From Membranipora membranacea (taxonomy: Eukaryota > Bryozoa > Gymnolaemata > Cheilostomatida > Membraniporidae), in contig OU612075.1 of NCBI GenBank assembly GCA_914767715.1, positions 1,366,001-1,430,000 on the forward strand: a stretch of DNA of 64,000 bases, given 5' to 3'. Shown here one piece after another: positions 1 through 12,200 of this stretch (its first letter is position 1; every line of letters begins with the position of its first letter). Below the pieces are notes generated by a model, which saw only the letters and a program-made list of their open reading frames with translations, was not told where the DNA came from and did no database searches. The position numbers were made by a program, and so were the translations under genes.

Positions 1-82
1 ACAAATTTATAATGAAGCCCAATACACATTATAATACAATAAATACAAACGAGCTAAGCTGTAGGTAGTAATGAAAATCTAG

Positions 83-201
83 TCACGCGATAAGCTCAGA
101 CCAGCCTAGAAAAGAGTGTCCAGAAAAACAGTGGTGTAGGATATCTGATATATTATAAGGCAGGGAAAAATGACAGCTTTTAGGGTGAAACAAAGTTGAG
201 C
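83..201 (-). CDS. Putative terminal exon, 39-residue C-terminal tail
   Basis: The acceptor TTTCTTTTAG lies just before 201. The in-phase frame runs 39 codons (start GSTLFHPKSCHFSLPYN, end SELIA) to TGA at 85-83. The tail shares nothing with the Pro-rich tails of the two paralogous caspase copies. It could instead be untranslated or an alternative exon, because the true last exons may lie beyond the window edge. Confidence 0.4.
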
Positions 202-3200
202 CTAAAAGAAATGAGGTTGACTAGAGTCTTAGTGTTTGTCAGCACCACATTTGACCTGTAGCTTACCTGGTAACCATTCTAGAGTAGTATCTGTATTACC
301 ATCAGGATATCTGGGATCTGTCAGAGATTGTGGATGTTCTCCAGCCTCTCTCATATTAACTCCAGGTCTGAGGTATAACTTTCTCATATCAGTCAGCGTC
401 GATACAGTCTTTGGCATCTGAGGAACATTGTCAGTAACTGCTTCTCTTATCTGTGTAATATAGAGTGTGGTGTATTTATTAGTTTTTGTGGGCTCAATTC
501 AATTTACGGAATTGAGGAAAAATTATAAAAGACTGAAGTGATCGACTTTTACTGACCAAACAGGTCTTAAGAAGTGATCAGTCCAGTCTATAATCAGAGA
601 AGGGAGTGAAGAATACATGATGGACAGACTTCTAGAGACAACAGTAGATAAAATAGGTATTGTTTTTATTTCTGAGTGTGAAGGTATTTTATTGTGTCTC
701 TCAGCATGAGTCAGAGAGCAAGGAGGATTGCGGGCAGTAACAGGTAACAGTACAAAATTAATAGTATGAGTTATCCTCTTATGAAAGTGAGTACACAACT
801 CCAGAATGATCCTACAAAACTACAATATATTCAACAGGTATAGCAAAGGAACTGACAGACAACCTGTAATATTTATGTAGATTTAGGCATTCCTCATGTT
901 CTGTTTGTAGCCTTGTTAAGATGCAACAAAAGATGGCAATGTGACAAGGCTATTATACATTTGTTTCGTTATTACAAATAAGGCCAGTCTGTCTGAAACA
1001 AATTTATACATATCAAATGCGACTCCAAGCTTACAATCTAAGTAAAAGCACACTAGACATTAGTATTTTATTACACTTGCCACTCTGCCAACCTTCAGTA
1101 TCAGTATTTTAAATGACATGCAATTATTGTGCACCTAATATAATAATATGCTTACCATTTCGGCCAAGGTGGCGACATCATATTTTCCAGCAAACTTGTA
1201 GAATGTTACGACAAGAGCTCTGATGAAAGGTGATCCTGTAGCAGCTGATCTCAGGGAAGCAAAAGCTGGAAAAAAGAGGACTGAGATAAACGGCAAGCTA
1301 TTGTTATGGAAGCTTTTGTTTGTAACTTAAAGTCTGACACTATCTCTTGTGGATTGTCTTAAACTAAAAAACATATAGGATGAGCGAGACCAAAAAGATT
1401 ATTCAAGATTGTTAATTTCATTATCAGCGCCTTACAAGTCTCAAGTTTTCAGCTAGAGTGCTATGTTGCTACTAATAGGCTTATCAAAGATTCAGACTTA
1501 AATCAGCTATGGTTGGTCAGTCGCTCTAAAACAAGTCATTCGTAGGATATTTTACATAAATCGCTCGGAATGTCACAGGTCACAGTTTTTTTTACACTTA
1601 CTATCAAAGCTAGATTGCATGATGAGTAAATCAGCTATGGATATCTTTTTGTTGAGACTGTCTAACTGGAATAACTCATCTGTGACCTCACTTCCTCTCC
1701 GGCGCACTTCTACTATTCTAGGTTCTGATGTTGTGATTGGTTGAGGTGCTGCTGCATTCTCTGGACTCGGCAGAGATTGATTTGCGGAATCTAACAGCAT
1801 CTCTCTGCGCCCTGAAATGACAAACAAATTAAATATTATAACATCCCTACACAAATATATATACTATAACTTAATACTTATTACAATTCACAACACAGAA
1901 GAAAATGTGAAGGGACAGGAGTCGTCTGTTCAATCTGAGTGGCTTGATACTGAATTGTTGGGTTATGTGCAGCGAAATTTCCTGGAAAAGATATCTAAAT
2001 CATGTACCCACCTCCAGCACAGGCTTGTATTATAATGAGCTTTGGTTTTCCCTGCATGGCTGGGAAGTTACGAGGTGACAACAGGTTGTATATGTCTGTC
2101 AGTTTTACAAGTTTACCATCAACACCTGCTACACAGTTCTCAGCACCATGACTTGTGATCACCAGTACGAACACTCCAAGGTTCTTATATACAGATTCTC
2201 CTGTTTCATCCACTAGCTGGGTTTCCTTGTGGATAGCTTCTACCATCCCCTGAAATGATTTTTATAGACTAAGACATTATGTTCAGCATAACGCTAATAT
2301 CCAAAAGTAATATGGTGTCTGTAAGCTCTCAGAGTACAAAATCAGCTTCATTTGACTTTTAAATTAGTCTGCGTCCCCCCAGACTCTTGACCCTGTGCGC
2401 CCCCTCACTCATATAATATAAGGGATTACACATTTTAGCCATTTTTAGTATGTGAAGATCAGTAATGAGAAACTCTGTCAACTTTTGAGAGTAGATCTAC
2501 TATTTTTCCAATTCTAATTTCTACACTTCTGATTTTCTCATAAAGCATGGTAATCTACAATTTTTTTTATTTTGAACTCATGCCTACGTTTTTGTAATCA
2601 CTATACTAATTCAGTACCTTTACACAATCATACTTCATGCTTATTTGGCTCATGCGCTCCTCCCGGACCCTCCCCACACACTATGGGCCTGCGGCCGTCA
2701 ATAACCACCAAGCTATCTTGATCCCCGTAAAATCAACTTTATTTTCAACAGAGATATTTGGCAACTTTGACACTTTATCAGCAATGCTTTGTACTATGCT
2801 ACAAATGAGTTGCATTTTGCCATCGATATGATTGAATTGATATTTACCTTTGCTGTGTAGTTCTGATGACCACCTGCAACAACAAACCCGAGCTTCACCA
2901 TAAGAGCTCTCATATTTCTGTAGTCATGTTCTGAACCATTCCTGTATGAGCCGTCAGGTAGCTTGTACTCATTAGATATTAGGAGTGCTCTCCCTCGTGT
3001 CTCAGTCATTGTATACTGGAAGAAAAGGGCAACTATATAAGTATCAACAATATCAGTATTTTAGTTATATCTGACATCATATTATTGGGGCTGTGATATG
3101 TCAGCTGTAGTCATCAATTTCATCTACATCATTTTCATGATGATAAAGTAAAACAAATTAACAGAAGATAGTGTAACTCATAGAAAGGAATGTCTGCATG

Positions 3201-6200
3201 TAATTTTCCGCATCTTCCTAAGTTCAAAAAAATTATAATTATAATGATTTCATAAGAAAAAGACATAAAGATATACAGCTGGAGTCAGTGTAACCTGATT
3301 GGCTGAGAGTCCGACAGTATTTATCTGAGGGTCCTGAATTATAAAAGCTGGTTTCTCTCTCATCTCCTTCATTATCTCCTCAATCATTGCTCTGTCTACG
3401 GCTGCAGCTTCTAGAAGAGAGAAAAAAAAACAGATCACTTAGCGATCTGTTTAGTCTGATAGAGAAAATTAAGTGAATAACAAGCTTCTCCATTCCCAGA
3501 ATATCTAACACCTCACATGTCACCTGACACCATCATCACAAAGACTGTTTAAAAGCTTTAACCTACCATTAGGTACTGCTGGTACAGCTGGAAGACGGAT
3601 CAGGTAGTCTTTGATTTGACTCTTCTCTGCAGCTGTCAACTCAAAACCTGTCAAATGGGAGGAATTTATAATCATACAATGGCTCAGAGCATGACATGTA
3701 TACAGTAGATCCGGTAATTTGTCAATAATTCAATACTATTCATAAAGGCTACTCACACGGATATCTGAGTGGTGAGGGCACTGTGGGAGGTCTTCCCTCA
3801 GAGCTGTCGTTACCACATGGTACTGGATCGATTCCTGTGAAGTTATCCAACCGCTGGCTGAAGGGCTGGTCTGTCTCAGGATCCTCTGGTGGTCTGTACC
3901 AGTCAGGATCTCTCACCACGTCAGGTTCTAACTCTTCAGAGCGGAGGCAGTGAGCGCAGTAGAATGTACACACAGGATGAGCAGCTACCCAGACCGATTT
4001 CAATTTGTTGAGAATCGTTTCTAATACTTCAAAGACTCTCTTCCAGGCTGCATCAAGCTGTTCTACTGGTGTGTCAGTGTAGAGTAAGATCTCATGCCTG
4101 ATGTGATTGTGAAGGAGAGTTGTTACGTTCTGACCATGAGTAACAGATGATCCATTCTTTGCAGCTTTGATCTGATAACGATGATCAGTGAAAAGGTTCA
4201 AAAAGGAAACTACAAGCAGGTGGTAGACGTAAGATGGTGGAGGTAAACTGTCAAACCTCACAGCCATTTTTATTCTCAAAAGACCGGCAGAAGGAGAACG
4301 GAGCACGATGACATCTGGTGAGAGGTAGGGGATGATGTACTCCTTTCCATGATTTCTCTGGATGGGTCCACAAAGAAGATAGAAAGTTTTCAGAAGACAG
4401 ATGGCCCTGTCTTCAGGAAAACACAGACTCTCAAATAGACCTGTAAGCAGACGCTCGTCAAGGACACCACAACCCTTGAAGGTATCAACAAGCTCGCTGT
4501 ACTTCTCGGCAGTAACTCTACGCCTATCAAAGTAAAAGGGCCTGAAAGTAGCCACTCTTTTGTCCCACATTTCACCACGACGGTGATCAAACAGTGTAAG
4601 TATCACCTTTGTGATTTCGGAGATATTGTGGAAGACAACATCGCTCAGCATACTTTCGTTCTCAAACCACATCAACCTGCCTTCATTATGCATATATCTG
4701 ATTACAATCAGAGGGCCTTGTGCAGGAAAAGATTTCAATATATCCTCAACTTGAATGAAAGGCTCAAGCTGGTCATCGATAAAACGTGCTATTTTCTCCC
4801 AAATAAAGGGAATTTTGGTCGAGTGCCTGTTACATCTCAGAATCAATGCGTCGAGTAGAGAAAGGATATTGTCCACCTCATCCAAATTTTTGCCAAATTC
4901 AAATATGTCCTGCAGACTGAATATCTTCACACCTCTTGCTGAGAAGTGATCAATCGTTGTTATCATCTTTCTATCCTGTAACTTTTCCTTCCTTTGTTTT
5001 TCCTGCAGGATGACTGCCTCTTCTGCAAGCATCTCATTCCGAAGTTTCTCAACAGCATCAAGCAGCTCACCTCTCCTTTCATCAAAGAGTTCAGGAGACA
5101 GTTTGTCTTTATGAGTTAGGACGAGAAATGGAGGACCCAACTTGGGACAGGGCAGGTACAAATGAGCGAGATATTCAACACACAGCTGTTTAGTGGCCTC
5201 TTCAATGTTCTCTGACCTGACTAGCTGATCAAACTGCTCCATGTTTATAACCACAATCGGGATATAATTTGGCCTAATAAGCATCTGGTATGATATGCGA
5301 TAAACTTGGTCACCACCAAAGTCAAACATTCTCAGCATATTCTCACCCATGGATACCTCGTTGACTTCAAACACTCTTGTAGTCTCATCGTCCTCGGCAG
5401 ACTCATCTCTATGTGTGAGCTCTCGTGTCCGACTCTTCAGACTTCTTATCAGACTAGTTTTTCCTGCCATTCTGTTCCCGATGACTGCTGCAGAAATGAT
5501 CGGTCGCTTGACACCAGATCTCTCAGCTAGATCTGTGTAGTATTTCCTGATTGCAGCTAATCCTTGAACACAGACTGCATATGGAGGAGATTTGAGACCA
5601 CGAGAATCACTACAGTCCAGCTCTATCAGGTTTGGTAAGTCTATCACTGCTGGATGAAGCTCCTCTAGAGATCTTATGAAAGCCAGATTCAGATGTGTGA
5701 GAGACTTCAGTCTGGTCACCACAGCAGGCAGATATCTGAATTTGTTGTGGCTGAGATTTAACTTCTCTAGTCTGGTCAGACTATCCAGCCTATAGGAATT
5801 CGAATAGATGAAATGAAGGTGATGTCAATGAAGCAATTAGAGACAAACCAATAATATGTATACAATAATGTGGATGACACTAAAGTGGGGACTGACAGAC
5901 TTACACATTTGATGTACAAACCAAACGTTAAAATTGCTGACACAACCTAGCCTTGTCACGCCTTGTCATTTTTTTGGTTTTTTTGAGTGAAAAAACCAAA
6001 ACCCGTGGCAGCGTGACAAGACTAGACACAACCAACTACGATGGGCCATGTTTATTTTCTGCATTTAACACATGAACTGAATTTTAACTTTTCTAAATTG
6101 TATACCCTTTAAACCATCCACCAATATTTTTCAAAGTTATGATTTTGGCTTTTAAAATGATTTGATTTGAAGTTGTTGAACCTGAGATATAACTTCTCTA

Positions 6201-9200
6201 GTCGGGTCAGACTATCCAGCCTATAAGATTAATAATAGATGAAATGAAGGTGATGTCGATAAAGCAATAAGAGACAAAACAATAATCTGTATAATAATGT
6301 AGGTAACACTCAAGTGTGGACAGACAAACTTACACATTGGATGTAAATACCCAATGCTAAAATTTCAGACATAACTACCTATGATTGGCCATATTTTCTT
6401 TCTGCATTTAAACTTTTCTGGATGGTCTATCCTTCCAATTATCCACTAATATATTTCATACGCCATGAGACCTTTGATCAATATCTTTGTTGGGATTGCA
6501 GACACAGACTGCCAAATCTGTTAAAACTATGTTAACTGGTGGGGATCGTTTTATATGTTGTAATTTAGAATTAAAAGTTTTGATAATATTAAATTCCTTA
6601 AAAGATAGTTTGGTGATTTGTATCATAGCAGGATGCGCTTGAATTTCATCGTAAGTAAATTGTAGGATAAAGCTAAAGTGACCTGTCTTAAAAATTAAGT
6701 TGAATAGGGTTGTGTTAGGAGTTTTTTCCTCAGATTAACAGATGAGACCATGAATATGCAATTTATTATTTATGTTATCATCGGAGCACAGTGCACATTT
6801 TTGGCTGATGGCCAGGGAAATTAGGATAGAGTCTAAACGGAAAGATATTATATATGGATCTTATGCTCAACTACTTAATTGAACCAGAATTTAATTTAAT
6901 TTAAGTCGATAACCATTATATCATTTATAATGATAAGTATTATTAAAAGACAATCCAGCTTTGAATTTAGTACACATACTACATACATAGGTCATGCCTA
7001 AAATGATTTTTTGAAAGAAAAACTTTGCATTTTAATTTCATAATAATCCAAAACAATCCTCCATTTAAATCAATACACCTGGAATTTTTCTGTAAGGAAA
7101 ATTCCCCACATCCTCCTACACTGAGCTTCAAGGCGTTTGATGAGGTATTTATATTTTAACATATATTTTATATTTAATTTGAATCGTTATAGAAAAACAG
7201 AATTTCAAACACCTATTTCTAAAATAATACAGGGCAAATCTTTGGTTATCCTAAAATATTAGAAAAAACGTGGTAAGCTAACACTCCAGCAAAAATTGTA
7301 TTCTGCTCCTACAATGGTCAACATTAATTTTTGCAGGACTTTGATGTCATCTGATTATCAAGGGACATAACGTCAACAAACACAACAAGCTGAACTATAG
7401 GAAAGTTTACTATTGAAAAATAGGAATCAGGAGTGGTGTAAAGGTGAACATGTCTAACATGAAAATTAATCAAGATGTAAAATGTTCAAGTTTCCTGACA
7501 CATCTTATATCATAATTTCAATCATCAAATTACATTAAAAAATTAGAAACTTTAACTATACCCAATAAAATCATAATAGATGCCGTAGTTCAATGTTTTA
7601 TTGATTGTTGTATCTATCACAGGACCAGGTTGAGACTTCATTGGTCAACTTTTTTAGGACCAACAAATTTTCCTAATCTAATTTGAATGCCCCTGCAAAC
7701 CGCTGACAGTGTAGTGAACAATTTGTATCCCTTTCTGTCTGATATGAACATCATTACTATCAGAACTGATCCTAAAAGAGCCTCATGAGTCAAAAATTGA
7801 AGCTGACAAAATTTGAAGTTTTAAAATTGTTGATAATCTATTCCTCTGGAACCCGCCTATTCACTTATACAGCCTCACAAGTGAAAAATTGAACTTCAGA
7901 AAATAAGCGATGAGGGAAAAAGCATTCAAACTTATCTGAAGCTCTTATCTATTAAGATACACACACACCAGACTCACCTTTCATCTAATGATGATAGCTG
8001 ACAGCCAGACAGACTCAGCACTCTGAGGGAGGTAAGACTGTATATAACAGGAGGCAGACCACCCACTGAGAAGTCATTATCTCCTATATCCAGCACCTCC
8101 AGCTGGGTCAGCTTAGATAGTCTGTCAAATATGTACAAAATAATGTTATATGCAATCAAGACGTACAAGATGAAAGATTCCTGATTAAATTATATCCTAT
8201 AATATTAACACGCGTCACAAAATAGCATTATATCTTTACCAATTTAAATCATATATAAAATGGATACAATTTAAAAATTCAATCAGTGGTTATTTTAGCA
8301 CAGACCGAGATGAGGCTACACTGATTTTCTTGTCGCAAATAATTCAGCTAAAATAAACTGCTGTCAAATTGTACTAAATTGATACCTCCTTCTGTTTTAT
8401 GATAAATTTATACAAACAGAACTGACACTAGATGAGATTGGACAAGAGAGCTACTTTATTAGTCTAGTTCTGATCCATCATCCCCCCTCCCAAATTTTAC
8501 ATATATCTTAAGTATGCACAATTGGTGAGCACAAAAAAAGGAATGTGAAATAAATAATTTTGGTCAAGCTGATAGAATGTGAAGTTTTAAAGTTGTTGAT
8601 ATTTTGACTTTCCTGGAACCCAACTATTTTTCGTCACAGCTTATTTATATGATCCATCATCTTCCCAAATTTTAGCTTTACCAGAACACAAAATGGAATT
8701 TGTGATGACAAAAAAAGGAATCGGGAATAAATAAATTTGGTGAAACTGATAGAATGTGAAGTTTTGAAATTGTGGAAAATATATTCTTCTGGAACCCGCC
8801 TATCTTTTTATACAGCCTCGTGAGTCAAAAATTCAACTTCAGATAATCATGGAGGGAAAAAGCATTCAAACTTATCTGAAGCTCTTATCTATTGAGATAG
8901 ACACACACCAAACTCACCTGTCATCTAGAGATGATAGATTACAGCGAGACAGATACAGCACTCTGAGGGAGGTAAGACTGTATATAACAGGAGGCAGACC
9001 ACCCACTGAGAAGTCATTACGTCCTATATGCAGCTCCTCCAGCTGACTAAGCTCAGATAGTCTGTAAAATATGTACAAAATAATGTTATATGCAATCAAG
9101 ACGTAGGAGATGAAAGATTCCTGATTAAATTATATCCCATAAATTGACAAGCCTCACATTGTTTCAATCAAAAAATAGCAATATATTCTTACCCATTCAA

Positions 9201-12200
9201 ATCATATATAAAATGGATACAATTTAAAAATTCAATTAGTGGTTATTTTAGCACAGACCGAGATGAGGCTACACTGATTTTCTTGTCTCAAATAATTCAG
9301 CTAAAACAAACTGCTGTCAAATTGTACCAAATTGATACCTCCTTCTGTTTTATGATAAATTAATACAAACAGAACTGACACTAGATGAGATTGGACAAGA
9401 GAGCTACTTTATTAGTCTAGTTCTGATCCATCATCTTCCCAAATTTTAGCTTTTCCAGAATGCAAAATGGAATTTGTGATGACAAAAATAGGAATCGGGA
9501 TTAAATAAATTTGGTGAAGCTGATAGAATGTGAAGTTTAAAAATTGTGGATAATATATTCTTCTGGAACCCTCCTATCTTTTTATACAGCCGCGTGAGTC
9601 AAAAATTCAACTTCAGATAATCATGGAGGGAAAAAGCATTGAAACATGTCTGAAGCTCTTATCTATTGAGATACACACACCAGACTCACCTGTCATCTAG
9701 AGATGATAGATTACAGCGAGACAGATCCAGCACTCTGAGGGAGGTAAGACTGCATATAACAGAAGGCAGACCACCCACTGAGAAGTCATTATCTTCTATA
9801 AACAGCTTCTCCAGCTGACTAAGCTTAGACAGTCTGTCAAATATGTACAAAATAATGTTATATGTAATCAAGACGTACAAGATGAAAGATCCCTGATTAA
9901 ATTATATCCTATAATATTAACACGTGTCACAAAATAGCATTATATCTTTACCAATTTAAATCATATATAAAATGGATACAGCTTGAAAATTCAATTAGTG
10001 GTTATTTTAGCACAGACCGAGATGAGGCTACACTGATTTTCTTGTAGCAAATAATTCAGCTAAAATAAACTGCTGTCAAATTGTACCAAATTGATACCTC
10101 CTTCTGTTTTATGATAAATAAATACAAACAGAACTGACACTAGATGAGATCGGACAAAAGAGCTACTTTATTAGTCTAGTTCTGATCCATCATCCCCCCT
10201 CCCAAATTTTACATATATCTTAAGTATGCACAATTGGTGAGCACAAAAATAGGAATGTGGAATAAATAATTTTGGTCAAGCTGATAGAATGTGAAGTTTT
10301 AAAATTGTGGATAATATATTCTTCTGGAACCCTCCTATCTTTTTATACAGCCTCGTGAGTCAAAAATTCAACTTCAGATAATCATGGAGGGAAAAAGCAT
10401 TCATACTCATCTGTAGCTCTTATCTAATGAGATACACACACCAGACTCACCTGTCATCTAGTGATGATAGCTGACAGCCAGACAGATCCAGCACTCTGAG
10501 GGAGGTAAGACTGTATATAACAGAAGGCAGACCACCCACTGAGAAGTCATTATCTGTTATCGACAGCTCCTCCAGCTGACTCAGCTCAGAGAGTCTGTCA
10601 AATTAGTACAAAATAATATTATATGTAATCAATCAGTACAGGATACAAGATTTCAGATATTTCTCATAATGTATCATCAAATATCACATTATATTACACA
10701 GTTACTCCATCTAACTTAGTCTATCAAATATAATTTAGCCAGTAATTGATTTTTCTATGTCCCATTGCTATCATAATATACTAATCAAATAATTTGGACA
10801 TATTATGTCTAAATTATCTATATTTGATTATAAGAATATCATATATCATGTTATCTCTTTTACAGCTAGGTAATTTGAAAATAAAACTTTGTTGAAATGA
10901 ATTTGTATTTTGAAAAACACAAATTGTTGCATTCACAACTGATGAATGAATTAGAAATAATCATAACAATGATTACAATTTCCATCTAATTCTACTCACC
11001 CTGTAAGTGATCCACTGATATACCCCAGATAGAGATGTGTAAGATGAGGAGCTATAGACCTCAGACTATCAGGTACCTCACTGACTTCTATATACATGTG
11101 AGTTATAGAGTGAGATCCTGCTCTACTCTTTATCTCACTGATAGTCTGAGGTTTGTTAGTAACTGTGATCTCATCAGCCTCACCTCTACGTCTGATATAC
11201 AGATCACCAAACCTTAATAATCCTGCTCTCACACTCTCTACCTCTGCCTCTCCACTGTGTCTGTACCAGACATTATATTCTATAATATAATGATAATAAT
11301 CATAATATATAATCAGTGCTGTCATCCTAATAAGGTCTTGTTAATGTGTAATCTGGTATTTATCTGTTTATACTGATAATCATCTTGTCTCTCATCATAT
11401 GATATGATAATATGATTATGGGCTGATTAGCTATTAGCTTATTATGATGTAAGAGATCACAACACCAGAATAAATAAAAAACCCGCTCTACTGTATAGCC
11501 CCACAACTCCTGGTATGACCAATTGTTGTGGTGATGGTTTTATCAGGACGTTTGAAGGTAGTGGTTTTGAATAAATTATTGGCTTCTGTATAGAAATAAC
11601 TAACATACAATTTGACTGTCGGTTTTCTGTACTGAAAATATAATTGCGTGCAAATGACTAAATAATCTTGCGAGATGGGAGCATACCCTATTGATTTACA
11701 AGCTCAAGATTTGGAATCATCATAAATCGTCGAGAACGAAATGGAAATTTTAATTTCATCTGTCTACTTAGCTCCAAAGTGAGATCTGCCTTTGATTGCC
11801 CCAAACCTAGTGAGAGTCCCCTGAGTAAAGTACAGGGGGTCATAATAGTGAGGAGATTATTTTTGTCGTTATGAAGCTTGTATGAGCGGGGGAAACTAAG
11901 CTGGTATGGGCAGAGGGGGGATACTAAGCTGGTATGTGCGGGGGGATACTAAGCTGGTATGAGCAGGGGGGGGGGGTACTAAGCTGGTATGAGCGGGGGG
12001 GATACTAAGCTGGTATGAGCGGGGGGATACTAAGCTGGTATGAGCGGGGGGGATACTAAGCTGGCATGAGTGGGGGGATACTAAGCTGGTAAGAGCGGGG
12101 GGGGGGGATACTAAGCTGGTATGAGCGGGGGGATACTAAGCTGGTATTAGCAAAAAGTTTGTGGTTACTTACTCGGTTCCTCATCCCTGTCCTCACCATC

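Larger units (their letters stand above)
7920..10620 (-). repeat. Tandem exon-plus-intron duplications carrying LRR exons
   Basis: The LRR exons begin at 8121, 9061, 9833 and 10594, spacings of 940, 772 and 761 bases. The intervening introns share long near-identical stretches (for example around TCTGAAGCTCTTATCTATTG and CACAGACCGAGATGAGGCTA), with local insertions and deletions. Whole exon-intron units have therefore been duplicated in tandem, recently enough that non-coding sequence is still alignable by eye. Confidence 0.9.

Noticed and set aside
4583-4949. Plus-strand frames opposite the Roc-COR exon
   Set aside because: Antisense shadows of a strongly recognisable coding exon.
11880-12152. 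CRISPR-like array
   Set aside because: Units are directly adjacent with no unique spacers and the DNA is eukaryotic; this is a minisatellite.
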